Below, piece after piece: positions 1 through 7,238 of a DNA stretch of 13,495 nucleotides; position 1 is the stretch's first letter, and the number at the start of each line of letters is the position of its first letter. The notes under the pieces were generated by a model that was given only the letters and a program-made list of their open reading frames with translations, was not told the DNA's origin and ran no database searches. The position numbers were made by a program, and so were the translations under genes. Origin of the DNA: CAYWVO01 sp964461835 (lineage in GTDB: Bacteria > Zixibacteria > MSB-5A5 > WJJR01 > JAJRUJ01). The stretch is taken from contig CAYWVO010000062.1 in assembly GCA_964461835.1 (NCBI GenBank), forward strand, positions 1 to 13,495. Reading direction: 5' to 3'.

Positions 1-25
1 CGCACGCTCTTGCAGATACAATGGG

Positions 26-53
26 ACGGGCAGACGAGACGTCTGCCGCGCAC
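26..53. repeat. 28-bp hairpin repeat, copy 1
   Basis: A perfect dyad, GGCAGACG-aga-CGTCTGCC (29-36 and 40-47), sits 27 bases beyond the stop of the minus-strand BrkB gene. The 28 bases 26-53 recur exactly, in inverted orientation, at 7198-7225. No T-run follows on the minus strand, so it is not a classic terminator, though the transcript could fold. It is best read as a dispersed palindromic repeat. Confidence 0.8.
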
Positions 54-74
54 GGAATTCGAATTATCCAACAG

Positions 75-941
75 TTAATCCTCCTCCAGGCGGCGGAGGG
101 GGTCGCGCCAGCGGGCGATGCTGTTGGGTGTGATTTTACCGCCGAAGCGTTCGGTGTAGAGCACGGCGAGTTCGGTACCGTAGAAAATGATCAGCGACGA
201 GTAATAGGTCCAGACCAGCAGAATGACCAGCGAGCCGGCGGCGCCGTACGCCGATCCGATGCTGCGAGTGCCCAGGTAGCGGGCGATCAAGAATTTCCCT
301 AGATCGAATAGCACCGCGGTGATCGCCGCCCCGACCGCGGCGTCCCGCCAGCGGATATACGCATCCGGCAGGTAACGCAGAATAAGTCCGAACAGCAGGT
401 AATAAATCAACAGCGAGGCTGCGTGATTGAGGCCATACCACAACCAGCCCTTGCCGGCGATAACGGCGTCCATGACCGCGCTGACGGCCAGCGAGACTAA
501 TAAGAGGAAGCCGATCACCAAGACCACCCCGAGCGACATCAGGCGTTTCCGAAAAAATTCGCGAATTTCCCGTCCCGGTTTCGGTTCGATGCCCCACAGT
601 TTGTTCATCGATTTCTGCAATTGTACAAACACGCCGGTGGAGAAAAACAACAGCGACACGATACCGATAATCGCGGTGATCCCACCGGCTGATTTGCGCT
701 CGGTGACGTGTTGTACAATCGTGTCAATGGTGGCGCCGGCGGCCGGCCCGACCAGGCTGGTGATTTCATCGATTAAGTGCGTGTGAATCTGCTCGCCGAA
801 AAAGCCGACCGCCCCAACCAAAATAACAATCAAGGGCGACAAGGACAGCGCCGTGAAAAAGGCCACCGACGCCGCCAGGGTGACCGCGTCATCCTCGAAA
901 AACTTCCAGAGCGAGTCCTTCAACAACCTCAGTATCGCCAT
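75..941 (-). CDS. YihY/BrkB-family inner-membrane protein
   Basis: A 288-residue membrane protein of the BrkB/YihY (RNase BN-like, misnamed) family, close to the usual family length. About six hydrophobic segments are visible, near residues 22-48, 88-107, 136-160, 172-190, 202-220 and 236-262. Family-like stretches include LWGIEPKPGR (115-124) and the C-terminal block around SAYGAAGSLVILLVWTYY (230-247). The molecular role of the family is unsettled; transport or envelope functions have been proposed. The N-terminus is short and cytoplasmic and the C-terminal tail is charged. No Shine-Dalgarno is evident before this ATG. A TATAAC hexamer ends five bases before it, so a leaderless transcript is possible, but no good -35 is seen. 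It lies 175 bp downstream of pgpA on the same strand and may have its own promoter. The family call is firm; function is not known. Confidence 0.9.
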   Translation of the reverse strand: MAILRLLKDSLWKFFEDDAVTLAASVAFFTALSLSPLIVILVGAVGFFGEQIHTHLIDEITSLVGPAAGATIDTIVQHVTERKSAGGITAIIGIVSLLFFSTGVFVQLQKSMNKLWGIEPKPGREIREFFRKRLMSLGVVLVIGFLLLVSLAVSAVMDAVIAGKGWLWYGLNHAASLLIYYLLFGLILRYLPDAYIRWRDAAVGAAITAVLFDLGKFLIARYLGTRSIGSAYGAAGSLVILLVWTYYSSLIIFYGTELAVLYTERFGGKITPNSIARWRDPLRRLEED

Positions 942-1031
942 GTAAAGTTATACGTGGGTGCCGGGATGTGATTAGCGCAGGTGAGCAGGCGAGAATTATT
1001 GCAGTCAATCGGGGCCGTCACCGATCCAGCT

Positions 1032-1106
1032 GCCGTCCGCCGCGGCGGTGGTTTAGCGAGACGCCTCCGTTCCGATGCTTCTGGGATGTGGCGACATGCG
1101 GACGGC
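1032..1106. repeat. Inverted repeat with CCGCCGCGGCGG palindrome
   Basis: GCCGTCCGC (1032-1040) pairs perfectly with GCGGACGGC (1098-1106). The left arm overlaps a 12-bp palindrome, CCGCCGCGGCGG (1037-1048), seen elsewhere in the window at 6892 and 13405. It lies between pgpA and the BrkB gene and could form a long stem in transcripts of either strand. Confidence 0.6.
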
Positions 1107-1116
1107 GAATCTCTGG

Positions 1117-1623
1117 CTAGAATGGGCGGATATTCAACGCAAAGAAGATAATGACCCGCATGATGATGTTGGAGTAGATACCGGCAATGATATCATCGAT
1201 GACCACACCCATGCCGCCGCGGAGATTCTCTAATTGGAGTGCCGGTGGGGGTTTGACCACATCAACAATACGAAACACCACGAATCCGACCAGATACACC
1301 CAACCGATCGTGGGTAGCCCGATCATCGTGATCAACATCCCGGCGAATTCGTCGATGGTGATCGTGTGTGAGTCTTTGCCCCAGTGTTTTTCCGCCCGGT
1401 CGGCACTGAGGACGCCGATAAAGACCACCGCGGCGGTAGTCGCTGCATAAAACCACGGCGAGAGATATTTCATCAACAGCCAGGCGCACAGCAGGGGCAG
1501 CAACGAACCCCAGGTCCCGGCGAAGGGACGAAGAAATCCCGGGCCGAAACCGCTGGCAATAAACAGCCAGACGCGGTCGCCGGCCCGTAGCTCCTGTTTT
1601 TTCTTTTTCTGTTTTTTACTCAT
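1117..1623 (-). CDS. pgpA: Phosphatidylglycerophosphatase A
   Basis: Dephosphorylates phosphatidylglycerophosphate to phosphatidylglycerol at the inner membrane, the step after PgsA. The 168-residue length is typical. Diagnostic acidic motifs are present: DEFAG (91-95), FRIVDVVKPPP (117-127) and VIDDIIAG (141-148), matching the conserved metal-binding Asp/Glu set of the PgpA family. Hydrophobic segments cover roughly 39-51, 58-73, 96-118 and 143-162. The N-terminus is very lysine-rich (KKQKKKKQ, residues 3-10), probably cytoplasmic and close to anionic lipid. The start ATG overlaps the pgsA stop as ATGA, indicating translational coupling; no strong independent ribosome site is needed. The gene order gives direct pathway support. 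Confidence 0.95.
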   Translation of the reverse strand: MSKKQKKKKQELRAGDRVWLFIASGFGPGFLRPFAGTWGSLLPLLCAWLLMKYLSPWFYAATTAAVVFIGVLSADRAEKHWGKDSHTITIDEFAGMLITMIGLPTIGWVYLVGFVVFRIVDVVKPPPALQLENLRGGMGVVIDDIIAGIYSNIIMRVIIFFALNIRPF

Positions 1624-2207
1624 CGCAGGGCATTTTTCACCAGTCCGGCATATTTGAAGATATAGTCCAGGCCGGTGCCAACGGTCACCACCGTGGTCAA
1701 CAACACCAGGCCATCAAAGGCCCAGGTTACATCCGGCCCCGGCGGTATACCCCACTCCACCAGCACCGACGGCCATGCCGCCTGGAGATAGACATAGAGC
1801 AGGACAATGATGATACTGGTCATCTGCAAAAAGGTTTTCAGTTTGGCAAAGAAGGTAGAACGAATCACTACTCCCCGGTACGCCGCCAGCAGCCGAAACC
1901 CGGTAATGGTAAACTCCCGGACAATGATTAACGAAACCATCCAGGCCCGCACGTAGCCGGAGGCGACCAGCGCAATGAAGGCGGTGGAGGTGAGGATTTT
2001 ATCGGCCAGCGGATCCATGAATTTCCCGAAACCGGTGGTGCGGCCCATCCGGCGCGCCAGGTAGCCGTCCCCCAAATCTGTCAGGGCGGCGATGCCAAAG
2101 GTGATTAACCCCAGCAGTTTCGCCGTCGGATTTTCCAGAATGAAAAACAGCATGAATACCGGGGCGAGGATAATCCGGGAAATAGTCAGTTTGTTGGGCA
2201 GATTCAT
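1620..2207 (-). CDS. pgsA: CDP-diacylglycerol-glycerol-3-phosphate 3-phosphatidyltransferase
   Basis: Makes phosphatidylglycerophosphate from CDP-diacylglycerol and glycerol-3-phosphate, the committed step to phosphatidylglycerol. The 195-residue protein carries the complete CDP-alcohol phosphotransferase signature: D44, D47, G48, A51, R52, G61, D65 and D69 in the spacing D-x2-DG-x2-AR-x8-G-x3-D-x3-D. The N-terminus MNLPNKLTISR is typical of PgsA and fixes the start, although the Shine-Dalgarno is weak. Several membrane helices flank the motif (about 10-24, 30-44, 73-100, 126-145). The stop overlaps the pgpA start, so PgsA and PgpA are made from one message. The PilZ gene lies about 110 bp upstream on the same strand and may share the transcript. 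Confidence 0.96.
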   Translation of the reverse strand: MNLPNKLTISRIILAPVFMLFFILENPTAKLLGLITFGIAALTDLGDGYLARRMGRTTGFGKFMDPLADKILTSTAFIALVASGYVRAWMVSLIIVREFTITGFRLLAAYRGVVIRSTFFAKLKTFLQMTSIIIVLLYVYLQAAWPSVLVEWGIPPGPDVTWAFDGLVLLTTVVTVGTGLDYIFKYAGLVKNALR

Positions 2208-2317
2208 CTCGGCATACCATCCACCCTATCCGCCAGGGCGCATGCATGGTAACCGTGTTCTCCTGGAAAGTCAATCAGAGCCTGATGCGCCACCAGTGTA
2301 CGGTATTCCCGCAATGC

Positions 2318-3088
2318 TTACAGGAGTCCCTTCTTTCGCAGTTCGATTTGTTGCCGGTGGACAAATTGCATCAACCGCTGCCGCAACGCCGGTGACAGTG
2401 AGAGAAGATGGTCGGGGAGTGTGTCGATCTGATGCGTGGCCCACCCGTTCGTACATTCTGCGGGATCGCGAAAATCGACGCCGGCATACATTTGGAATTT
2501 ATGTTCCGGTGGCAGGTGTTGCCGCCAAACAATTCTGCCGGTCAACGATCCCTCCAGCGGCCAATCCGCTGCCTGGGGCAGCAAAATAATATATTCCCCG
2601 ACCGGCGGTGGGTGATCACCGGCCATCAGCACCCCCCCGGCGGAAATGTTGATGATGGCGCCGGTCGCTTTTGTGCCGACCACACTGTGGGGTTTTGGGT
2701 TCGCGTGTGGTTGATGGATCGGCCACCAGGTGACCGTACTGGGCCAATCAACCCGGACATAGCGCCGCCGCTGGTGCCGTTCAATCCTCACCGGTGGCGC
2801 CAATTTCATCATTGGTTGATTGCCGCGGACTTTGGCGACAATACGGGTCGTGAACGCCCAGGCGGCGTCATCGCGAGTAAAAGTGACATGCACCCAATCA
2901 CCGACCATCAGCACGCCCCCGCCCTCCACGGCGACGGGATATTCGATCAGGATATGGGTCGGGGTATGTTCCACGACCCGGGAAAAGAAAGTGAAATCCT
3001 TTTCATCCCGGTTCAGATGCAGGTCGAGTTTCTCGCGGGTGACCAAAGTTATTTTGGGCCCGACAGGTCGTGTTTTTGTGCCACTCAT
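2318..3088 (-). CDS. PilZ-domain protein, probable c-di-GMP effector (YcgR-like)
   Basis: A 256-residue soluble protein with an N-terminal beta-rich half (about 10-95), resembling the YcgR/PilZN arrangement, and a C-terminal PilZ domain (about 102-215). Both c-di-GMP contact motifs are present: RxxxR as R108-RYV-R112 after a basic run, and NxSxxG as N147-IS-AG-G152. It should bind cyclic di-GMP; whether the output is motility, envelope or lipid metabolism cannot be read from sequence. A longer reading from 3124 adds 12 residues. I prefer the ATG at 3088 because GGTGG lies nine bases before it, whereas the AAGGA before 3124 is about 19 bases away. An insertion rich in His and Pro (about 123-139) separates the two motifs. 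The next genes downstream are pgsA and pgpA; the gene upstream is divergent. Confidence 0.82.
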   Translation of the reverse strand: MSGTKTRPVGPKITLVTREKLDLHLNRDEKDFTFFSRVVEHTPTHILIEYPVAVEGGGVLMVGDWVHVTFTRDDAAWAFTTRIVAKVRGNQPMMKLAPPVRIERHQRRRYVRVDWPSTVTWWPIHQPHANPKPHSVVGTKATGAIINISAGGVLMAGDHPPPVGEYIILLPQAADWPLEGSLTGRIVWRQHLPPEHKFQMYAGVDFRDPAECTNGWATHQIDTLPDHLLSLSPALRQRLMQFVHRQQIELRKKGLL

Positions 3089-3128
3089 GTATGGGTACCA
3101 CCGACTTGCGTCCGCCCCTATCATCTAC

Positions 3129-3223
3129 TATCGGCCAATTCGTCCTTTCGGTTAGCAATGGGAGGCACCTGACCGCAGCGCAGTCGCGTAAATCTCCAGG
3201 GAAAAGTTCTTGAGTGGCCGATA
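3129..3223. promoter_or_regulatory. Divergent intergenic region with 9-bp inverted repeat
   Basis: The roughly 196-bp gap between the PilZ gene (minus) and the VanZ-like gene (plus) must hold both promoters. TATCGGCCA (3129-3137) and its exact reverse complement TGGCCGATA (3215-3223) flank the middle of the gap, 77 bp apart. They could be paired operator half-sites for a shared regulator. No convincing -35/-10 pair was found on either strand. The functional reading is speculative. Confidence 0.3.
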
Positions 3224-3284
3224 ATTGATACGTACCTAAAGAGTCCCACCGCCTGCGCGGTCGGAAGAATGATAAGGAATGAGC

Positions 3285-3686
3285 ATGGCTCCTGCCACCC
3301 ATTGGTATCGCATCGGTGCATATGTAACGGCCTTGACAGTCATCGCGGTCTCCTCATGGCCGCGGCTGGCGTTCAATCCGTTGCACATCTCCTATGTGGA
3401 TAAGGCCGAGCACCTTGCCGTGTATGCCGTGCTGGCGTATTTTGTGTTCCAGGGGTGGGTGGCACCGAAGATTCGTGTGGGATCAATCCGGCCACTCTGG
3501 ATCGTCTTGCTGTTGGTGGCGGCGTTCGCCGCGGTGGATGAGTACCATCAGCGCTGGATTCCCGGACGGGTGACGGAGTGGGCGGACCTGCTTGCCGATT
3601 TGCTGGGTGTCGTTACCGGCTTCGCGCTGGGAGCTTTCCAGGAGGCGCTGCGCAGTGCCCGTCGGCAGAAATCTCATTCTGCCTGA
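3285..3686 (+). CDS. VanZ-family membrane protein
   Basis: A short (133-residue) integral membrane protein with the VanZ-like pattern: an N-terminal helix, then VDKAEHLAVYAVLAYF (DKxxHxxxY), a central helix, then DEYHQRWIPGR followed by an acidic-initiated last helix (ADLLADLLGV). These conserved Asp, His, Glu, Gln, Pro-Gly-Arg positions define the family. VanZ of the vancomycin cluster raises teicoplanin tolerance, but most chromosomal homologues have no known role. An ATG two codons earlier (3279) is in frame; the ATG at 3285 is preferred because AAGGAA ends five bases before it. The C-terminus is basic (RSARRQK). It is followed after about 113 bp by folE, with no obvious functional link. 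Confidence 0.85.
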   Translation: MAPATHWYRIGAYVTALTVIAVSSWPRLAFNPLHISYVDKAEHLAVYAVLAYFVFQGWVAPKIRVGSIRPLWIVLLLVAAFAAVDEYHQRWIPGRVTEWADLLADLLGVVTGFALGAFQEALRSARRQKSHSA

Positions 3687-3733
3687 CTGGTCCGAGATCG
3701 CGCCCATTTGCCAGAATGCCGGCCGATAGTCAA

Positions 3734-3763
3734 TTGATCTGCCCTCGCTGTTCGTTGCATATT
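3734..3763 (+). promoter_or_regulatory. Weak candidate promoter for folE
   Basis: TTGATC (3734-3739), an 18-bp spacer and CATATT (3758-3763) each match four of six sigma-70 consensus bases in the gap before folE. The region is locally AT-rich. Support is weak. Confidence 0.25.
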
Positions 3764-3799
3764 TAATTAGAGCGAGCCATTATTAGGGAGTACGGTATC

Positions 3800-4366
3800 A
3801 TGGAATTGGAAAGCGCGGTGCGCGATTTGCTGGTGGGTATCGGTGAGACCATCGATCGCCCGGGACTGGAAAGGACGCCGCAACGGGTAGCCGAAGCCTG
3901 GCGGTTTATTACCGAGGGGATGCGGAGTGATCCGCTGAAGATTCTGGGCGAATCAGTCCTGGAGGCGGAACATAAGAGTATGGTGGTGGTTAAAGATATC
4001 GATTTCTACAGCATGTGCGAACATCATCTCCTGCCGTTTTACGGCAAATGCCACGTCGCCTACATCCCGGATCAGAAAATTGTGGGACTGTCCAAAATCG
4101 CTGATTTAGTCGAAGTATTTGCCCGCCGGTTGCAAGTACAGGAGCGAATGACCTGGCAGATCGCCGAGACCATTCAGGAGGTCATTCGGCCGGTCGGGGT
4201 GGGCGTGGTCGCCGAGGCCGAACATCTGTGCATGCAAATGCGCGGCGTGCAGAAAGAAAACGCAGTCGCGGTGACCTCGACCATGCTGGGTGAATTCCAT
4301 GACAGTACCGCCACGCGGGCGGAATTCCTGGCCATTGTCCACCAGGCCCGACCCACCGCCCATTAA
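3800..4366 (+). CDS. folE: GTP cyclohydrolase I
   Basis: Converts GTP to 7,8-dihydroneopterin triphosphate, the first step of tetrahydrofolate and other pterin synthesis. The 188-residue length fits bacterial FolE type I. The zinc ligands are visible as C73 and H76 in SMCEHHLLPFYG (71-82) and C144 in LCMQMRGV (143-150). Other family blocks are RPGLERTPQRVAEAW (20-34), VGLSKIADLVEVFARRLQVQ (95-114) and QIAETI (120-125). AGGGAG lies nine bases before the ATG. It is the zinc-dependent FolE, not the FolE2 type. The neighbouring dcd gene also acts on nucleotides and lies 91 bp downstream, but has its own candidate promoter. Confidence 0.97.
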   Translation: MELESAVRDLLVGIGETIDRPGLERTPQRVAEAWRFITEGMRSDPLKILGESVLEAEHKSMVVVKDIDFYSMCEHHLLPFYGKCHVAYIPDQKIVGLSKIADLVEVFARRLQVQERMTWQIAETIQEVIRPVGVGVVAEAEHLCMQMRGVQKENAVAVTSTMLGEFHDSTATRAEFLAIVHQARPTAH

Positions 4367-4380
4367 CCGACAGTTTGCCG

Positions 4381-4409
4381 TTGGCGAATGGGCGGGAATG
4401 GTCTATACT
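4381..4409 (+). promoter_or_regulatory. Candidate sigma-70 promoter for dcd
   Basis: TTGGCG (4381-4386), exactly 17 bases, then TATACT (4404-4409): four of six and five of six matches to consensus. It lies just after the folE stop and about 48 bp before the dcd start. Transcription would begin near 4416. Confidence 0.55.
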
Positions 4410-4457
4410 TACTCAACCAGTGACCGGGAGAATCGGGGAAACACGAGGAACAATACT

Positions 4458-5012
4458 ATGCCGGTGAAGTCAGATAAATGGATCACCCGTATGGCCCGGG
4501 AACATCGCATGATCGAGCCATTTGCCGAACAGCAGGTCCGGGACGGGGTCATTTCCTACGGCGTGTCCTCTTATGGGTACGATATGCGCATTGCCGATGA
4601 GTTTCGCATCTTTACCAATATCAATTCGATTACGGTCGACCCGAAAAAATTCGATCCCAGTTCGTTCGTGGAGTTCAAGGGCAAGGTGTGTGTCATTCCC
4701 CCCAACTCGTTTGCGTTGGCCCGGTCGGTTGAATATTTCCGAATCCCGCGCGATATTATCACCATCTGCCTCGGCAAATCAACCTACGCCCGCTGCGGGA
4801 TTATCGTCAATGTCACGCCGTTCGAGCCGGAATGGGAAGGCTACGTGACCCTGGAAGTCTCCAATACCACCCCGTTACCCGCCAAAATCTATGCGAACGA
4901 GGGTATCGCTCAGGTGTTGTTCCTGCAATCCGATGAGCAGTGTGCAACCTCCTACGCCGATAAAAAAGGTAAGTACCAGGCACAGCAGGAACTGACCCTG
5001 CCGAAGCTTTAG
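4458..5012 (+). CDS. dcd: dCTP deaminase
   Basis: Deaminates dCTP to dUTP on the route to dTMP. The reading frame is open from 4290, but the real start is the ATG at 4458: GAGGAA sits seven bases before it and the protein then begins in the family-typical way, giving 184 residues. Motifs: SYGVSSYGYDMRI (33-45), LGKSTYARCGI (105-115, with S108 and R112 at the catalytic-site positions) and WEGYVTLEVSN (126-136, E133 being the expected general base). The C-terminus (SYADKKGKYQAQ) is the nucleotide-covering tail. The sequence belongs to the shorter Dcd type rather than the classical E. coli form. Nothing suggests fusion to a dUTPase, so a separate dUTP diphosphatase would be expected elsewhere. 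Confidence 0.95.
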   Translation: MPVKSDKWITRMAREHRMIEPFAEQQVRDGVISYGVSSYGYDMRIADEFRIFTNINSITVDPKKFDPSSFVEFKGKVCVIPPNSFALARSVEYFRIPRDIITICLGKSTYARCGIIVNVTPFEPEWEGYVTLEVSNTTPLPAKIYANEGIAQVLFLQSDEQCATSYADKKGKYQAQQELTLPKL

Positions 5013-5069
5013 GCGAGAAACGCAGCCGTCCGATTAGACTTCACACACCCGTCCGGTCAGGGAAACACC

Positions 5070-6860
5070 ATGAGCCAGAAAACGATTCGCAACTTCTCGA
5101 TCATCGCCCATATCGACCACGGGAAGTCGACCCTGGCCGACCGCCTGCTCGAGCAGACCAAGACAATTGAGGCGCGCCGGATGCGGATGCAAGTGCTCGA
5201 CAGCATGGACCTCGAGCGCGAACGCGGCATTACCATTAAATCCCACGCAATCCGGTTGCTCTATCAGGCGCAGGATAAATCGGAATACGTACTCAACTTA
5301 ATTGATACGCCGGGCCATGTGGACTTTACCTACGAGGTCTCCCGTTCGTTGGCGGCGTGTGAGGGAGCAATTTTGGTGGTGGATGCTTCCCAGGGTGTAC
5401 AGGCACAGACCGTCGCCAATGCCCTGATCGCAATCGAGAGTGATCTGGTCATTATCCCGGTGCTCAATAAGATCGATCTGCCGGCGGCCGATATTGAAGC
5501 CGCAACCGCCGAGGTGGTCGAGTTTCTGGGCTGCGATCTGGAGGAAATCATCCCCATCTCCGCCAAGCAGGGGACCAATATCGAATCCGTACTGGAGGCG
5601 ATTGTCCAGCGTATTCCGCCACCCGCCGGCGACGCCGATGCGCCACTGCGGGCACTGGTCTTCGATTCCCTGTACGATAACTATCATGGTGCAATCGCGT
5701 TGGTGCGGGTAGTGGATGGTGAAGTTTCTCTCGGAAATGAAATTACGTTTTGTTCACATAAAGGAAAATACGAAGTCGCCGCGCTCGGTTATCTGCGCAT
5801 TGACCGCATGCCGCTGAAGACCTTGCGGGCCGGCGAAGTTGGGTACCTCGGCGCCCAAATGAAAGACATCCGGACTGCCCGCGTCGGGGATACCATCACC
5901 GCCGCAACGCCGGATATTAAGCCTTTGCCGGGGTTTCATCATATCAAACCGATGGTCTTCTCCGGGATTTACCCCGCTGCCGCCGAAGCCTACAATCAGC
6001 TCCGTGCCGCCCTGGAGAAGCTGCGGCTAAATGATGCCTCGCTTATCTTCGAACCCGAGCAATCCGCCGCCTTGGGTTTTGGCTTTCGTTGTGGGTTTTT
6101 GGGGATGTTGCATCTGGAAATCGTTCGTGAGCGGTTATCACGTGAGTTCGGTCAGGAAATTATCGCCTCGGTGCCTAATGTAGAATATATCGTCACCATG
6201 AAAAATGGGGAGGAGCGCACGATTGATAATCCCGCCAAAGTCCCTGAACCGTCACAAATGCAACACATCGCCGAGCCGTTTGTGCGCGCGCGCATCGTGG
6301 TGCCCAGCGAATATGTCGGGCCGGTCATGACCATGACCACCGGCCGACGCGGTATCTATCTAAACACCGAATATCCGACTACTGCCCGCGCTCTACTGAC
6401 GTTCGATGTCCCCCTCGCGGAAATTATTTTTGATTATTACGATAAACTTAAATCGATCACGCGTGGCTATGGCTCACTTGATTATGATTTTCTGGAGTTT
6501 CGCGTGCAACCACTGGTCAAACTGGAGATTATGCTGGACAGCGATCCGGTGGATGCGCTCTCGGCAATTGTCCCGCGGGATGACGCCTATCGGATTGGCC
6601 GGGCGCGCTGCGAAACGCTCAAAGAATCGATCCCCCGCCAACTTTACGAAGTGATTATCCAGGCGGCGATTGGCAACAAACCAATCGCCCGCGAAACTGT
6701 GAAACCGCTGCGCAAAGATGTCATCGCCCGGCTGTACGGCGGTGATGTGACCCGCAAACGCAAGCTGCTGGAAAGGCAAAAGGCGGGCAAGAAACGCATG
6801 AAACAAATCGGCAAAGTGGAAGTCCCCGCCGAAGCGTTCCTCTCAATCCTCCGCGTTTGA
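5070..6860 (+). CDS. lepA: Elongation factor 4 (LepA) GTPase
   Basis: A ribosome-associated translational GTPase, implicated in back-translocation, initiation or ribosome assembly depending on the study. Its 596-residue length is standard. GTPase motifs: AHIDHGKST (13-21, G1), GITI (53-56, G2), DTPGH (79-83, G3), NKID (133-136, G4) and SAK (164-166, G5). Domain II, the EF-G-like domains III and V, and the unique C-terminal domain follow, ending in the basic LepA tail (RKRKLLERQKAGKKRMKQ, then VEVPAEAFLSILRV). AGGGA lies about six bases before the ATG. It is 57 bp downstream of dcd and may be read from the same promoter. The signal peptidase gene lepB, often a neighbour, is not present. Confidence 0.98.
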   Translation: MSQKTIRNFSIIAHIDHGKSTLADRLLEQTKTIEARRMRMQVLDSMDLERERGITIKSHAIRLLYQAQDKSEYVLNLIDTPGHVDFTYEVSRSLAACEGAILVVDASQGVQAQTVANALIAIESDLVIIPVLNKIDLPAADIEAATAEVVEFLGCDLEEIIPISAKQGTNIESVLEAIVQRIPPPAGDADAPLRALVFDSLYDNYHGAIALVRVVDGEVSLGNEITFCSHKGKYEVAALGYLRIDRMPLKTLRAGEVGYLGAQMKDIRTARVGDTITAATPDIKPLPGFHHIKPMVFSGIYPAAAEAYNQLRAALEKLRLNDASLIFEPEQSAALGFGFRCGFLGMLHLEIVRERLSREFGQEIIASVPNVEYIVTMKNGEERTIDNPAKVPEPSQMQHIAEPFVRARIVVPSEYVGPVMTMTTGRRGIYLNTEYPTTARALLTFDVPLAEIIFDYYDKLKSITRGYGSLDYDFLEFRVQPLVKLEIMLDSDPVDALSAIVPRDDAYRIGRARCETLKESIPRQLYEVIIQAAIGNKPIARETVKPLRKDVIARLYGGDVTRKRKLLERQKAGKKRMKQIGKVEVPAEAFLSILRV

Positions 6861-6872
6861 TTAATTGTGGGC

Positions 6873-6915
6873 CGAAACCCCTGAGTCCCGTCCGCCGCGG
6901 CGGGACGTGGTTTCG
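6873..6915. repeat. Nested hairpin downstream of lepA
   Basis: Outer stem CGAAACC/GGTTTCG (6873-6879, 6909-6915) encloses GTCCCG/CGGGAC (6885-6890, 6901-6906), whose loop overlaps the palindrome CCGCCGCGGCGG (6892-6903). It begins 12 bases after the lepA stop. It could end or protect the lepA transcript, but no T-run follows, so it is not a standard intrinsic terminator. Confidence 0.6.
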
Positions 6916-6965
6916 ACGCGACCGAATACGGCCGCTTTCTTCCCCAATGATGAAAACCAGGTGGC

Positions 6966-7092
6966 AACCTCGAGGCGCCTCTGCAATGCGGAGAGCGGTT
7001 TGAGGTTTATGTTGGTGGTTGGCGTACGCCTCGTGTGCCAACGTCTACAACCCCAAATGCAGCCCGCCTGCGGCGGACCAAGTTTGGGGTTG
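6966..7092. repeat. Adjacent hairpin repeats including CCGCCTGCGGCGG
   Basis: Three dyads follow each other. The first has AACCTC near 6966-6971 facing GAGGTT near 7002-7007, with GAGGCGCCTC inside. The second is GTTGGC/GCCAAC (7018-7023, 7037-7042). The third is CAACCCCAAA/TTTGGGGTTG (7048-7057, 7083-7092) enclosing CCGCC-TGC-GGCGG (7064-7076). The third has the same nested design as the hairpin after lepA, with a different outer stem. No coding potential is seen. Confidence 0.6.
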
Positions 7093-7108
7093 CCACCCTT
7101 TGGCGGAG

Positions 7109-7225
7109 CACCCCGTCATATGCCGGGGTGACCACGGGCAAGATGCCCGTGCTACCACTTACGTGCCGGTCAGCCCTTGGGCTGACTGCCTTGTTGTGTG
7201 CGCGGCAGACGTCTCGTCTGCCCGT
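7109..7225. repeat. Four further hairpins, ending in the 28-bp repeat copy 2
   Basis: In order: CACCCCG/CGGGGTG (7109-7115, 7124-7130); CACGGGCA-aga-TGCCCGTG (7133-7151); GTCAGCCC-tt-GGGCTGAC (7169-7186); and GGCAGACG-tct-CGTCTGCC (7204-7222). The last lies within the 28 bases 7198-7225 that match 26-53 exactly in inverted orientation. The CACGGGCA dyad resembles interspersed palindromes I recall from several environmental bacterial genomes. Confidence 0.7.
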
Positions 7226-7238
7226 TCCGCGAACTTAG

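Noticed and set aside
55..70. Link between the left edge and the right-end repeat through a shared GGATAATTCG
   Set aside because: Only about 10-11 AT-rich bases match (13450-13459), too short to separate from chance.
2408..3172. Long plus-strand open frame opposite the PilZ gene
   Set aside because: The minus-strand PilZ protein has recognisable motifs; the plus frame shows no family pattern and is a shadow of its codon bias.
4290..4457. N-terminal extension of dCTP deaminase
   Set aside because: The frame is open but overlaps folE, has no ribosome site, and adds residues absent from the family; GAGGAA before 4458 sets the start.
6873..6915. Intrinsic terminator of lepA
   Set aside because: The stem is strong but no T-run follows, and the core belongs to a repeat found at other sites.
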